The notes below the pieces were generated by a model. The model did no database searches, was not told the DNA's origin, and worked only from the letters and a program-made list of their open reading frames with translations. Positions 12,501-24,000 of a DNA stretch of 64,000 nucleotides are shown one piece after another. How positions within the stretch are numbered: the stretch's first letter is position 1; each line of letters begins with the position of its first letter. A program made the position numbers and the translations under genes. The DNA comes from Certhia americana (Eukaryota > Chordata > Aves > Passeriformes > Certhiidae): the NCBI GenBank assembly GCA_018697195.1, contig CM031878.1:9569351-9633350 (forward strand). The letters run 5' to 3'.

Positions 12501-15200
12501 GTGTCTCCTGTTTTGGAAAAACTGGAGGGCTGCAGCACCAGCAAGGCATATGCTTCTAGTCCTAAAATTCACCATCTCCTTCTCAAGCATTCCTGCCTGA
12601 AGCAAGTCAGACAGTAAACTTGTGCTGAAAATTATCCGCTCTCAAACATACATTAGTAGTCATCAGCTGAGTGAGCTGTTAGCTTCACCTGTTAGCAAAT
12701 ACCACTAAAGCAATCTAAAATAATTGGGTTTACGTCAGTGATTAAGGCACAGACTGAGAGTAGTTTTACCTCCTTTGAGTCTCAACAGCTCTTACACTTT
12801 TCCAACTCAATCACTTCTGAATTGCTGAACATACTACCAATTAAAATCCCTGTGGCAGTCTGAGTATGAAACACCCAGATTTGGGCCTCAAGAAGCAAGC
12901 CTTCAATTAAATAATTTTTCAAGTCTATCCTTGATTCCAGGATAAAATATTTTCAAGACAAGTTTGAGATCTTTTGATGAAGCAGCATTTGGGTATTGAG
13001 GTTATAAAAGTGTATTTCCTGGAGATATGCCTAGAGCTGTACTAAAAGGAACTATAGGCTGTAATTTCAGGTTCTAAAACAGCAAGGATGCTTTTTGCTT
13101 CAGATATTCTGTGGCCTTTATCTTTAACTGAATTTATAAAAAGAAGTGGTCAGCAAGTCCAAGTCACATGAGAAACTTGGCTGAGAAGTCCAAAGGCTGA
13201 AGTACAAATTCTTCCTTCATGTTTCCTTTGTCACACTTCGCCTTTTCCAGTTGTCAGCAGTGAAGCTTCACAGAAAATGTACTTTCTAGGGCAGTTTTCC
13301 ATTAATTTTTTTCCCACATATTCCAAAGTGAGAATACTCTGCAGATAATATGAACATCTGAAGTACTCCTTCATTCCTGTCAGTCTTTTTTTAATGCTAA
13401 ATTTGCAAGCTCTCTTACATTCAGCCATTTATTGTGTGTCTGCAGTATCTGTAGCAGTGCAGGAAAGCGTATGGGAGCAGACAGTTTACCTCTGGCAAAT
13501 TCCAAAGAAGTATTTAAAGTTCAAATGAAATTCCAGCATTCAAAGTGGGAGGTTTAAAGAAAAAAGTTCCAGGTCTGTCAGTGAAAAGTTTAATCATGGA
13601 CAAGATGACACACACATAGTAAAGCACACAAAGGCAAAAAACATCTCTGTGGAAGCACATTCCAATAAAATCTTAAAAGATTACTTTAATAATAAACCAT
13701 ACATTCCTGAGCAAGCCATCGCAAGATTAGCTACCAGATTGCCTCGCTGCAAGCAGATTTTTCACAAACTGTTATTGATACCACTTTCGAGGCATTCATG
13801 AAAACTGATGTCTTCTGAAGGTCTCTGCACTTCCATGGGGTTTTTCATGCTGCTACCACATTTTCCACCCAGACTGGAATCCTGGTGATCCTAATGACAG
13901 ACTTGGATTGGGTAGAGTTAACATCCGGAAAGCTATAGAAAAACTCACTGAGGTGAAGGGTTCCAGCTGCAACTTCGAGATAATTTTAGACCTGCTGAAA
14001 AATGGCTTGTGTTTGGGAAGTGCTGGGGCTGATACTGTTCTGTACAAAAAGCAGTTAACTTACACAAAAAAATCCTTATGTGGGGGCTGAGCCTATGCCA
14101 GCAGTAATAAAATCACAAAAATAATATAAGAAAAAAGTCATCATCTCAGGAAACAGCACTCCCTCTCTACTATAGCCTTTAAATGGTCACTCCTAAAGTT
14201 GTAACACCCATTGTGTATTTAATTCTTGTTTTGCTGTAGAGAAATAGAAATAATTTTTCATTTCATAAAGTGTAAAACATGTCCTCATACAGTGCAATAT
14301 AGATGAAATAACTGAATTCCTGTGGGGCTTTCTGCCTGGATTCTTCCTGCATTCATAAGACAAGAGAATACTATTACATATGTTTAATGCAGCAGTTCAG
14401 AATTTTAGCATTTAGCACAACAATGCGCGACATCAGGGGAGATGTTCCTAGCCAATTTGCAAAAAAAAAAAAAAAAAAGTATTGCATTCCTTCAAGTCTT
14501 GAGACTTTTTTTTTCCCCTAAGTAAAATGTAATTTTTCAAGTTAGTTATTAACCACTTTTCAGTTTTAAAAAAAGTTTTCCTGTGAGGCTGTTAATGATG
14601 TTCCAAGTGCTGGTGCATATATTGAAGGACCTTCTACCATTTTTGTACTAGATATAATTTTATTGCACCTCAAAAGGGCTCTTAAACTGCTCACTTTTAG
14701 CAAATGAAAAGCATTTTCCTTTCTTCAAAATTCAACAACAAATAGTATAAATCATATCTGTAATCATTAGTGTGACTAGTCAAGGTATTTTGGTGAAATG
14801 TGCCTGGATTTTGTTTGGGCAAAACACAGATGAAATTCCTGCTTATGCCAGCTCCGGGCTGGCCAGTTTCATAGAAGTTGCTTTGTTACTTCACCATGTT
14901 TAAAGCAGGCACAATGTCAACCTTCATGTCAAGGAGCTCCTGTGACTCTCATAAAGGACGCTGAGCTAAATATTATTCTTTAAGATACATACTGCCCTAG
15001 GACCAAGAAGCTCCAGTCCTGCTGGTGGGTGTTCAGCACAAGTTGTTCAAAACAATGTCCAGCGCAGCGCCAGCTGCACAAAACCAACATTGTTAAACAT
15101 GAGTATAACTGTGTCCCAAGGAATTCAGAGCTAATCCTGCAAATACCGACGTGTGTGCAGCCAACAACCTGTTAATTGTAGCAAAACCCTCTTTACTTCT
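6531..15200. other. Intergenic DNA, no supported gene
   Basis: About 8.7 kb of AT-rich single-copy-looking sequence. Open frames are short and lack exon context. Two small things are listed separately: an internal duplication near 9.7 kb and an unexplained 94-codon open frame at 13,809–14,090. A plain poly-A run lies at about 14,460–14,478. Confidence 0.55.
9673..9745. repeat. Short local duplication, 25 bp, offset 48 bp
   Basis: A 25-base segment beginning TCATCTTACATTGAAAA occurs at 9673 and again at 9721 with one mismatch. The intervening bases contain related TTTCAATGTTTCTTGAAAA sequence, so the block looks like slipped or partial duplication. Confidence 0.6.
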
Positions 15201-15207
15201 GCGGCAT

Positions 15208-15245
15208 GCACTTCCTTCCGCGGACACTAGGCTAGAGTATAAAAA
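15208..15245 (+). promoter_or_regulatory. Possible upstream core promoter: ETS-like sites plus TATA box
   Basis: CTTCCTTCCG (two overlapping reverse-strand GGAA cores) at about 15,211–15,220 is followed by a CCGCGG and then a good TATAAAAA at 15,238–15,245. The spacing is plausible for a core promoter about 1.3 kb upstream of the CpG island that fits DAB2 exon 1. No transcript evidence can be seen in sequence, and a TATA box alone is weak support. Confidence 0.3.
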
Positions 15246-15550
15246 GATGTTTCTCGTGTCCTTTTTGGTTAAAATTAGCGCTTCTCAAATGAAAGGATAA
15301 TACAGACAAGTGAGACACAACTATCAGCTCCCAGTCACCTCAGGCACAGGGAGGAATACGCTCTAGTTATTCATGAAAAAGAAGAATACTAAGCTGTATC
15401 TAGAAAACTGCTGTATAATTTAGTAGCTTTGCAGAAGGAGGTTCCACCAGTTTTGAACATTGAACTTCCCGGGGGAAAAATAAGTTTGTGTTAAATATTT
15501 TCATCTTTTGAACACTTTGAAATATCTATCAATTGTATTTAACCAGCAGG

Positions 15551-16010
15551 GGGAAAAAAAAATAAACACACACACACACACACAAACAAAAAAAAAAAAA
15601 AACAAAAAAACCAAAAACAACAACAAAGAAAAAAAAACCACCAAAAAACAAAAAAAAACCCCTAAAACCAAAAAACAAAAAAAAAACAAACAGCAGCTGG
15701 TGGGGTTTTTTTTTCCCTCTTTTTTTTAATTGGGTATTGGTGCAGAGCAAAATGCACAGTTTTGAACAGAAATTTAAAAAAAAAAAAAAAAAGAGAGAGA
15801 GAAAAAAAATTATGCTAGGTTTACAGCCTTGAAAAGGAAAAAAAAAAAAAGAAGGTTTCTGCTACAGGACAAAAATATGTCTTTTTTATCAGAGGTTCTT
15901 TCATACAAGTTGGAAAACAGCTCTACTACTCTGGGGGAAAAAAAAAACCAAACCGAAACAACCAAACACAAAACAAAGCACAACAAAGACAAAAACACAC
16001 ACAAAAACCC
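15551..16010. repeat. A/C-rich low-complexity block with a (CA)n run
   Basis: It begins with AATAAACACACACACACAC and continues as A-runs broken by CC (AAACCACC, AAAACC) to about 15,690. After a short ordinary stretch, further A-rich tracts lie at 15,775–15,852 and 15,935–16,010. The lysine/asparagine-rich frames here follow from composition. Confidence 0.85.
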
Positions 16011-16480
16011 ATGATAGGTGTTTGAATAAAGATGAGTGGGGAGTACAAAGGTCAGGTCTGGATGTGACCCAGAAACTGAATTGCACTGACCCAGTCTTTC
16101 TGTTCGGGGGGTCACAGATTTGGTGAGATGGAGGACGGAAAGGATGGTAAAATCTGTGGGTGTCACACGACCCCGTGCCCCCGAAGGGTCCACCTGTCTC
16201 CCCCCATAGTTCCCTCCCCTGGTGTCCCCCGTGGGGCTCTGTCCCCGCCGTGAGAGGCTGCCCGGCCCTCAGCTCCCTCCCCGCCCCGCGGCAGCGGCCG
16301 GAGCGGCGGCTCGCAAGGGGTTAAACTTGTGAGCACCGACACGTTGAGGGGGAGTAGCCAAGACCAAGCAGCAAAAACATCACAGCGCATTCCTGGGTAG
16401 TCCTCAGCTGCCAGCATCTGATTAAAACCATATCGCTCGCTGTGAGTGGCTAACTAATCTGAAGGCGAGAGTGCAACCGA

Positions 16481-16561
16481 ATATTTAACCGGGGCCCCGG
16501 TCCCAGCCAGGCTACCGGCTGCGTTCATCGGATCATGCACGGAGCGGCACGGATCTAGCCT
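16481..16561 (+). promoter_or_regulatory. DAB2: TATA-like box and candidate non-coding exon 1 of DAB2
   Basis: ATATTTAA at 16,481–16,488 would place a transcription start near 16,510. A GTAAGG donor follows at 16,562, so a short exon of about 50 bases (roughly 16,510–16,561) is possible. It contains an ATG at 16,535 that opens a seven-codon frame closed by TAG at 16,556–16,558, i.e. a small upstream ORF, so the real start codon must lie in the next exon. Mammalian DAB2 also has a non-coding first exon. Start and end here are inferred. Confidence 0.4.
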
Positions 16562-16730
16562 GTAAGGAGCTTTGCGAGCTGGGCTCGGCCCTCGCACAGC
16601 CGGGGAGGGGATGATGCGGGGGTGAAGGAGCTGTCACCGGGGGAGGCAGCTTTTTCTGCGACGACGTGACAGTCGGTGCCTGCGTTGGGGCGCGGGGTAC
16701 CCCTGCGGGGTGGGCGCTGGCACGGATGGG

Positions 16731-16822
16731 CTGTGTGTGTGTGCGTGTGTGTATGTGTGCGTGTGTGTGTGTGTGCCCGGAGGGGCTCTGTGTGTGCGTG
16801 TGTGTGCGTGTGCCCGGAGGGG

Positions 16823-16877
<55 letters not shown>

Positions 16878-16919
16878 TGTGTGTGCCCGTGCCCGGAGGG
16901 GCTGCGTGTGCCCGGGCGG
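16731..16919. repeat. Compound (GT)n microsatellite / 15-bp minisatellite in the CpG island
   Basis: GT/GC alternating tracts are interrupted three times by the identical unit GTGCCCGGAGGGGCT at 16,773, 16,810 and 16,889, and a degenerate fourth copy (GTGCCCGGGCGGG) begins at 16,907. The longest GT run is about 16,824–16,885. The array would be in DAB2 intron 1, about 170 bp after the putative exon 1 donor. Confidence 0.9.
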
Positions 16920-17458
16920 GACGGGGCTGGGCTCCGGGGCCGCGCTGCCCCGGGAGGAGCGGTCCCGTCCCGCGGGGTTTCGGCGCTGCCCGGGCCGGGC
17001 TGCGGGGAGCGCATCCCGGCTGAGGTGCGGTAGAAGCCGCCAGCTCCGGCCAGGCGGGCGGCCGGGGGAAGTAGGAGAGCAAAGCAGTATGAACGCGCGT
17101 TTTCAGTATTGTGTGTGGAGAGGATGGGGTTGCAATTTTTAAATAGACTAATTCTATAAACACTAAATTTCCTATAGGAAACTAGCTATAATAAAAACTA
17201 ATATAGAAGAATCTTTCTAATAGCAGAGATAGTGAGAACACAGGTTAGGATGCTGTGCAGTAGGAGTTGGGTTTTGTTCTGGTTTTGGATGGAGTGTCCT
17301 TGCTGCTTTTGGTGTCCTTGCTACTCTGTCTGCCAGAATTTCTGCATACTACTTCAGTCTGAGGTAAATTAGGATAGCTGTAGATGCTGAAGATTATCTG
17401 GAATTAGTCTTCTACCTTGACAGAAAAATTGACTTCTCAGGTGATGAGATATAAAGTC

Positions 17459-17504
17459 CATTAAGTGTCACCATACAATGTCCATTATATGGTGACACTT
17501 AATG
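17459..17504. repeat. Perfect 17-bp inverted repeat with 12-base loop
   Basis: The left arm 17,459–17,475 (CATTAAGTGTCACCATA) is the exact reverse complement of 17,488–17,504. The 12-base spacer itself contains TCCATTA, the same bases as the outer edge of the left arm. A perfect stem of this length with so short a loop is not expected by chance in 64 kb. It may be a hairpin from a local inverted duplication, a short MITE remnant or a structured RNA; the sequence alone does not decide. Confidence 0.85.
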
Positions 17505-17994
17505 TTGGGATGCTGCCAGTGCAGTGAGCCATATGACAAATGCAGGTGCTGCTGACATAGACAGATTTCCTCAGCTGGACTTCTCTGTAAAGAGCTTTTA
17601 CTCCTCAACAATGTTGAAACTGGTCACTTGAATGCTTACTACAAATTCTCTGGTAAGGCTGATGATTCTATTATTTTGAGAGTCAGGAATTTTTAAGTCT
17701 TCTCCTAATTAAGCTAGTTTGCCTTAAAAGGGTACATTTTTTTCTTCAGGAGTCTTCTGCAACCTCCATAAATAAGGCTGCCCAAAATTAACCAAATCTG
17801 AGAACATGAAGGCTTAGATTTGGACATTGTATGCTAAAGAATGGCCATAGGTATGCTCTAGGATGTCAACACCTGTAGTATGTAAATGGGCAAAACTAAA
17901 GATGCAGATTCAATTAGAGAAAATTAATTATGAAGGTGTGTGTTCTAGTTTACTGTGAAGACTTGACAGGCAGTGTTAAACTGAAAGGATGTTG

Positions 17995-18030
17995 TTGTGT
18001 CTAATAGTGACCTTGTGTCTGATAGTGACC
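17995..18030. repeat. 18-bp tandem duplication
   Basis: TTGTGTCTAATAGTGACC is followed directly by the same 18 bases with one change (A to G). It is a simple two-copy duplication. Confidence 0.8.
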
Positions 18031-21000
18031 TGCAATTATAATGCTAGCAGGTCCTTGTATCAGCTTCCATTACGACCTTCCTGGAGGTAGGTGATGCTGG
18101 AGACATGAACTACAATCAAAGAAAAGCTTTCCACATGAGCATTGTCTGAAGGAACCACCCACCACATCTGTCCAAAGAATCGTGGCAGTTTCATCCAGTA
18201 CAATGTTTCTTGAGGCGTAATCAGCTTTTCAAAATTCCCTGGATGGTGTGAGGATGTGGTCAAGTCTGAAGCAGAAATTTTTATTAATAGTAGGTTTTCA
18301 TTGGAAGGAAGACAACGAAATGATAGCAAAGGTAAGGAGGATAAGAGTGCTAAATGAATGTCAGGTGAGTCATCAGAACAGAGGCTTAGCTAGCAAACAT
18401 CATGATTTGGTGCATAGGAAAGCTGAGTGTAAAATGGAGTGAGTGAATGCTGAGTCCTTCAAGCTTCATATAGCTGGCCTCAGTTTCTTTTAGTGAAGTT
18501 AAATGTGATTGTCTAGTTTACCATATGCCTTCGACAATACTGCTAATCACCTCTACATAATCTATTTTCTAATTGAGAAGCACATTACTTATTAAACTAC
18601 CTGCACACTGCAGCCCAGTAGCTGCTATGGATATATTTTTTGCTCAATGCCTCTATTTCTCAAGCAGATATGAGAAGAAACACTATAAGCCTGTGAATAT
18701 AATGTATGGAAGGGGTAGATTTTTCTATTGGAAAGCAAATAAATTCACTTAATGTCAAGGAAATGTAAATCCAGTGTGGATGCTCAAAAAATCAAAGTAG
18801 AAAAGCCATAGCTTGAGATATGATGTAAAAGTACACCAATAAACTATAGTTGTGTAAAACCTGCTGATTTTTCTCTCCTATTGATGATCTCCTTTCCTAG
18901 TAGACCTCACACTTTTAGGAAATTTGTGTGACCAGCTGGGTTAACCCTGGGAATGCCTGTGGAGTTTATTCAGCCAGGGTAGCAATATGCGGCTGCTACA
19001 GAGGCATGAATTTGCCTGTACAAAGCAATAAATTCCATGTCTAGAGAAGGCCAGCTTGATCTGGAAACAGTGCTGTTGCAAACCCTGCTTGCTGGCTAGA
19101 TTCTGTCAAAGGAAATGATGAAGCAGCATGAAGGTAGCTTGTAACATGCAAAGATTTTGGAGAGAAATTTAAGATCTTGCATGTAGACTAATGGATTGTT
19201 AGCAGAATAAAGATGATACCACTGGGATGAGGGATGGCCAAGAGGTCTTAATGAGCTTCTGCACAAACATGCATAAGCCACTAGCCACTACCTCAGCCTG
19301 AACTTCACAGAAGTACGACTTGGGGTTGTGTTAAAGAGATCAATTTGAGTAAGGTGTCTAAGGATTGTAACTGAGAAGAAAAACTGGCATTAGAAGCATG
19401 ATTCTGAGGCTGTGCCTGTGTTCAAGGGTCTCAAAGTCATAAAGAAGTTGGATGAAGCACACTGTCAGGCCTAGTCAATAAACAAGAGGTACCAGTTTCA
19501 ACAGGATTGCCTTTTTTATACAAACTGGGAAGTTGGGTGCTGAACAAAGCATCTTCTCCCATCCAGTTCTTTTCAGCCCTGGCTGATGGAGACATAGATC
19601 ATTCCAGTCTTCTCTCATCTGAAAGACTATGCCTTGCATATGCTGTGGAGTGCTTGAGGATAAAGTGTCTCAGACGGAATGCCTGGTAGCTCTTCACCCC
19701 TAATTATCTGTGTGATTTTAAAATTAGTTTTAAAAGCTTTTAATGTAGCTTTATAGCTGATGCATGTAAATCTAAATGCTCAGACTTCACAGGGCCTGTT
19801 AAGGACAGATTATTTGCCTTGGAGGTGAATTTCCTGCTTTTCTGTCAATTCATGTTGCATCCATAAGCAATAAGATGAAGATTATCTCTTCAGCAGAAAA
19901 AAATGGGTCTAAGAGACAGGATGATAGACCTTCACCTTGACTGTCAGGAGGCTTCATGACAATGTCAGCTAGGAAGCTGTGCCTCCAGCAAAGCCTATTC
20001 AAATCCTAATGATGATTTGCTACGCACCTAATAATTTTATCCCCATGGCTAAAATGCCTATGGATGCCTACTTTCGTCTTAGGAGGGGACAAAAGTTGGG
20101 AACACTGAGGATGTAGTTTTAATATTATAACCTGTTTTTCTACCCTACAGATCTCTTCTGTGCCCTGTCAGAATATGGCCATTTGTGCTTTGAGGCAAGG
20201 GACAAAGGTCACTATATGTGTAAGGACTAGTTTTCTAGTAGCTTTAATCACAGGTCTGTCTACACACAACGTCTTCCCTGGTTGATGGAAGGTAAACTCT
20301 AGATCTAGCACTTCTCCTTGTATGTTTCTGAGGGATGAGGGCATCCCTATAATATGTTATCAAAACTATCACAGAGATGGGAAATTAGAGACCCTGGTCA
20401 AGACTGCTTTATAGTCTGAATTTACAAATAGTAGTGTAAACTTCCTCTAGTATCTGTAATTATAATTACTGGTAGGGAAATTTACTGTAGAACAGTCATC
20501 TATGAAACTCTATTAGCTCTTCTGTAGGACATCTGTAAGGGCTTAGTGGAACGCTAAAATTCCTGGTTAATCCTTTCTAAGCTCTGGTATAGATCTTTCT
20601 ATACCACCCTTTTAGATTTGAGTCTTGTGGAGTTATTCATTGTCTGTCTTGTTGCATATACAAGGGAGAGCTGGGGCCTTGGTAATAACTAACCTTGAAG
20701 GAAAGTGTAACCCTTATATTGAGCAGTATGCTCCATAATACCTAACAAGACTGTGAACTGCTGTAGAAGTGCCTACAACAAGTAGGCACTGCAGGCAGAA
20801 TTTTCATCAGTCTTCTCAGAATACCTAATGAACATAATTTGCATCTCTTAAAAGAGAGAGTATGGAGTGACTCCTGTGACAGTAACTGCTACAACAATTT
20901 GTGTATTGAGAGGCTCAGTATCTGGGGGGGTAGGTGGAGTGCTCTTCAATTACTGCTGAAATGAATGTTTAGTGATAGGCTTTTGGCTGCTCATGAGATA

Positions 21001-24000
21001 ACCAGGCTGGGTAAGCAAATTGCAGTACTCAACAGCATGGTCAGGATTACATGGGTTTAGGCTGTGTGAATGCAAGAATAATACAGGAAAATCCTATTTC
21101 TCATACAGATGAATTTGTGAACTGGTAGAGAACACAGCTAAGAGTGAACTGTGCAGAACATATGCAATCTCTCAGTACAGCTTGCATATACCCAAACTGC
21201 AAAGAAGGATAACTGTGCCAGCAGCAGACAGTTAGTTAACTGTATGCAGCTGACATAACCTATGATAACAGCTTCAATATGTGTCAAGTTCCTGCTCTGA
21301 GAAGGAGGGGTGAAAAGCATAGTTATTGGCAAGAGTCCTTCACTATGCTAACAACCAAGAAGATCAGAAACAGGCCTTCTGGGCAGGAGGGCTTTAGGAG
21401 TACAGTTGGAAATGAAGTGTTTGATTTGTTATTCTGTTCAAACTCAGTTGCATCTGAGCAAACACTAGCTGCCTTAGCTGCCTTGAATAACAACTGCTTT
21501 GCTTCCATGTTGTTTGGTATACCCAGTGGGTCTCAATAAGGAATATTGATAAAAGGTTGAACTGTAGGCACTGAGGCCATATTGCTTGAGATTCCTCATC
21601 CTGTGGGCAGGTGATGCTTTCCTTAGCAATAACTACAGCAGACAGCTAAGCCCTGGCTCGGGTGCCACTACTTTGTGAGGCTTCAGAACTGGAAACTGGA
21701 GAGAGGTATAGAGGAGTTTTCCCTTAGCAGGTTGAAAAACACACTGTCTTCCTTGAAGGCTGATAGGAAGAAAATTCTTGTTGATAATTTAATTATATAA
21801 ACTAATTAGTCTCTGTTTCCAAAGTAATAGCTCTCTATCAAGAAAGGTATCCCATATGCCCTTTCAATTTCTTTCTAAGGGAAGAGTTTTGAGTTCAAAT
21901 GTTGGTATAGCTTGTAATAAAAGTGAAGTGATTTCTTAATTCAAGAAATTAAAGAATGGGTTACCATAGCTAATGAACAGAGATTGTAAAAGCTGCTATC
22001 AAGCCTTGTTGTAACATGCTGTCTTATTCCTGGAACAACTCATAATTTGAGGTGGGCTTTTTAGATATCTGGGAACTACCTTTGGATACTTTTCTGGCTG
22101 AAAAATAGCTCTGTCAAACACTGTGATAGTGCTAATTTCCTTCATCTTGTGATTAAATATTCAGGGAACCAGATAGCACTAGCTGATTAAGTGTTTTTCC
22201 CTCTCTAATTGATACTGTTCTATGTGTTCCTCAGGTACAGCTCATGTTAACTGGTCATTACTTTTCTTGAGCCCCCTGCTCTTATCTTCCTGCAAAAGAT
22301 ACATTTATTTCCATGACCAGTAGAAGAAAATCCAAAATAGAACCACTGCTGTAGTAACTAATTATCTTATTAGAAATCACGTGTGTAAAGGCACAGTAGA
22401 ATGATAAAAAAGTACCAATCCTATTGCACCACTTGAACTGTGTGACCTGTTCAATCTCAGCTGCTAACTTAGTGATATTCTCTTGGCTGTGATTCAAATG
22501 TGTATGAAGCACTTTCGGGAACTAAGTTTGAATTTCTATGCTCTTGCTAAAAAACAAGAGATCAGAGGAGACTGATGTGCTGGGAACAGATTGTTCTGTC
22601 CAACTGATGAAACAGCTGCTGGCTGAACGGTGAGATGTCTGTGTGGCTTCACAGGCATGATCCTGAAACAGCAATGGTACATGCCAACATCTGTGGCTGA
22701 CCTGGCTAATTAGTGCACTAAGACATTTATCTACTTTGTAGTTGGTATTAGGGAAGGGAGCAGCATGAGGGAGGTATTCCCTGATTGTATAATGTTGTAT
22801 TTCAATCCTACTAAGTAGATGAAGGCCACCCTTGCCTGTTTCTTGTTACTGGTTGTATATGATGAAGACAGCTGGTCTATGTTCCGCATCCTGCTGTATG
22901 TAAGTACTGTTGAAGTTTTTTCCAAACTGGAATTTGTATTGATAGAGGAAGTCCTTGGCATGAGTTTGCCTTTAATGCCTCAACAAATTATCAATCCACT
23001 TCTTGGGTAGGAAGACAACGCATCAAACAGGGCTTCAGAAGCAAGTTGCACATAAGTTCCCTAAAGTAAAATCCTATTATTCTAGAAATACTTGGTCCAA
23101 CAGGTAAGCACCTGGTTTAATTAAAGTCACAAGATCATGTAAATGATCTCTTGAGCACAAATCATGTTTCTACCAAGCTACAGTCTAAGCAGGTCAGTTC
23201 AACAGGAGTTTTGAACTGATTTTTTTTGAGTGATGGGTGCACTGCTAATCTAGGCCTTGCTGAATTCTGGGAATGACAGTTAGCTGCACTTGCCAGGCAG
23301 TGTAGTTTAATATCCTTTTCAGCTGTCTCTCTTACAAGACCAACCACAGGACTTTTGGTTATGCTCTTCAGTATAAAAGTATGTATTCAGTCATCTTTTT
23401 GACAAGTAATGCTGCTCTTACATTCCAGACATGGCTAACGCTGAAGGTGAATAGTTCCCAAGCGGTCTATGAACTTTCTTCTACCACTTGCCTTCAAGCA
23501 GGTACTTGTCATGTATGAGTGTGAGCAGATCAGGTATAACCTGTAGGTAAGACAATTACTTCTCATTGATATTAGTTGCTGGATATGCTGGTTCATAACA
23601 GAATAGTTTGTTTTAATAGAGAAAACAGACTAATGTTAATGCTTGCATCAGAACAAGCATCTGGAATGTTCCATATAAATCACTGTAATCTCCTGTGTCA
23701 TATTACAGGTTTATTCAACTTGAACTCTTTAGACACTGTCTAAAAACAGAGTAATGAGTGTTCTAGCAATGAGAACAAAACATTTAAGTTTATATTTTGA
23801 CTCCTCAGCTTGACCCTGTTTAAAAAGCAGAAGTCTCATTTGCACTTTTAGTTTTTGATTTATTAGTGCATGCCTATGACTTCTCAAGGCTACTACCATT
23901 GCAGCAGGAACTTAGCAGAAAATGTGATATTCAGATTGGGAGTTGTTAGATGTAAATGTCAGTCAGCCCTACAAGGGCTCACAGAAATGCCCTATCATGC

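Larger units (their letters stand above)
16170..17100. promoter_or_regulatory. DAB2: CpG island, probable DAB2 promoter region
   Basis: GC content and CpG density rise abruptly compared with everything else in the window, for example the CCCCGCCCCGCGGCAGCGG stretch near 16,280. This is the only CpG island-like block seen. It lies 11.6 kb upstream of the DAB2 start codon, on the correct side, and no other gene is near. Assignment to DAB2 is by position, not by transcript data. Confidence 0.7.

Noticed and set aside
15501..16193. Lys/Asn/Thr-rich and Phe/Val-rich frames upstream of the CpG island
   Set aside because: Low-complexity A/C tracts; no conserved residues or splice context.
16555..17163. 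Long open frames on both strands through the GT array and CpG island
   Set aside because: They read His-Thr or Cys-Val repeats dictated by (GT)n and GC bias; no start context or homology.
20768..20790. 9-bp inverted repeat AGTGCCTAC/GTAGGCACT with 5-base loop
   Set aside because: A stem this short is expected by chance a few times in 64 kb.
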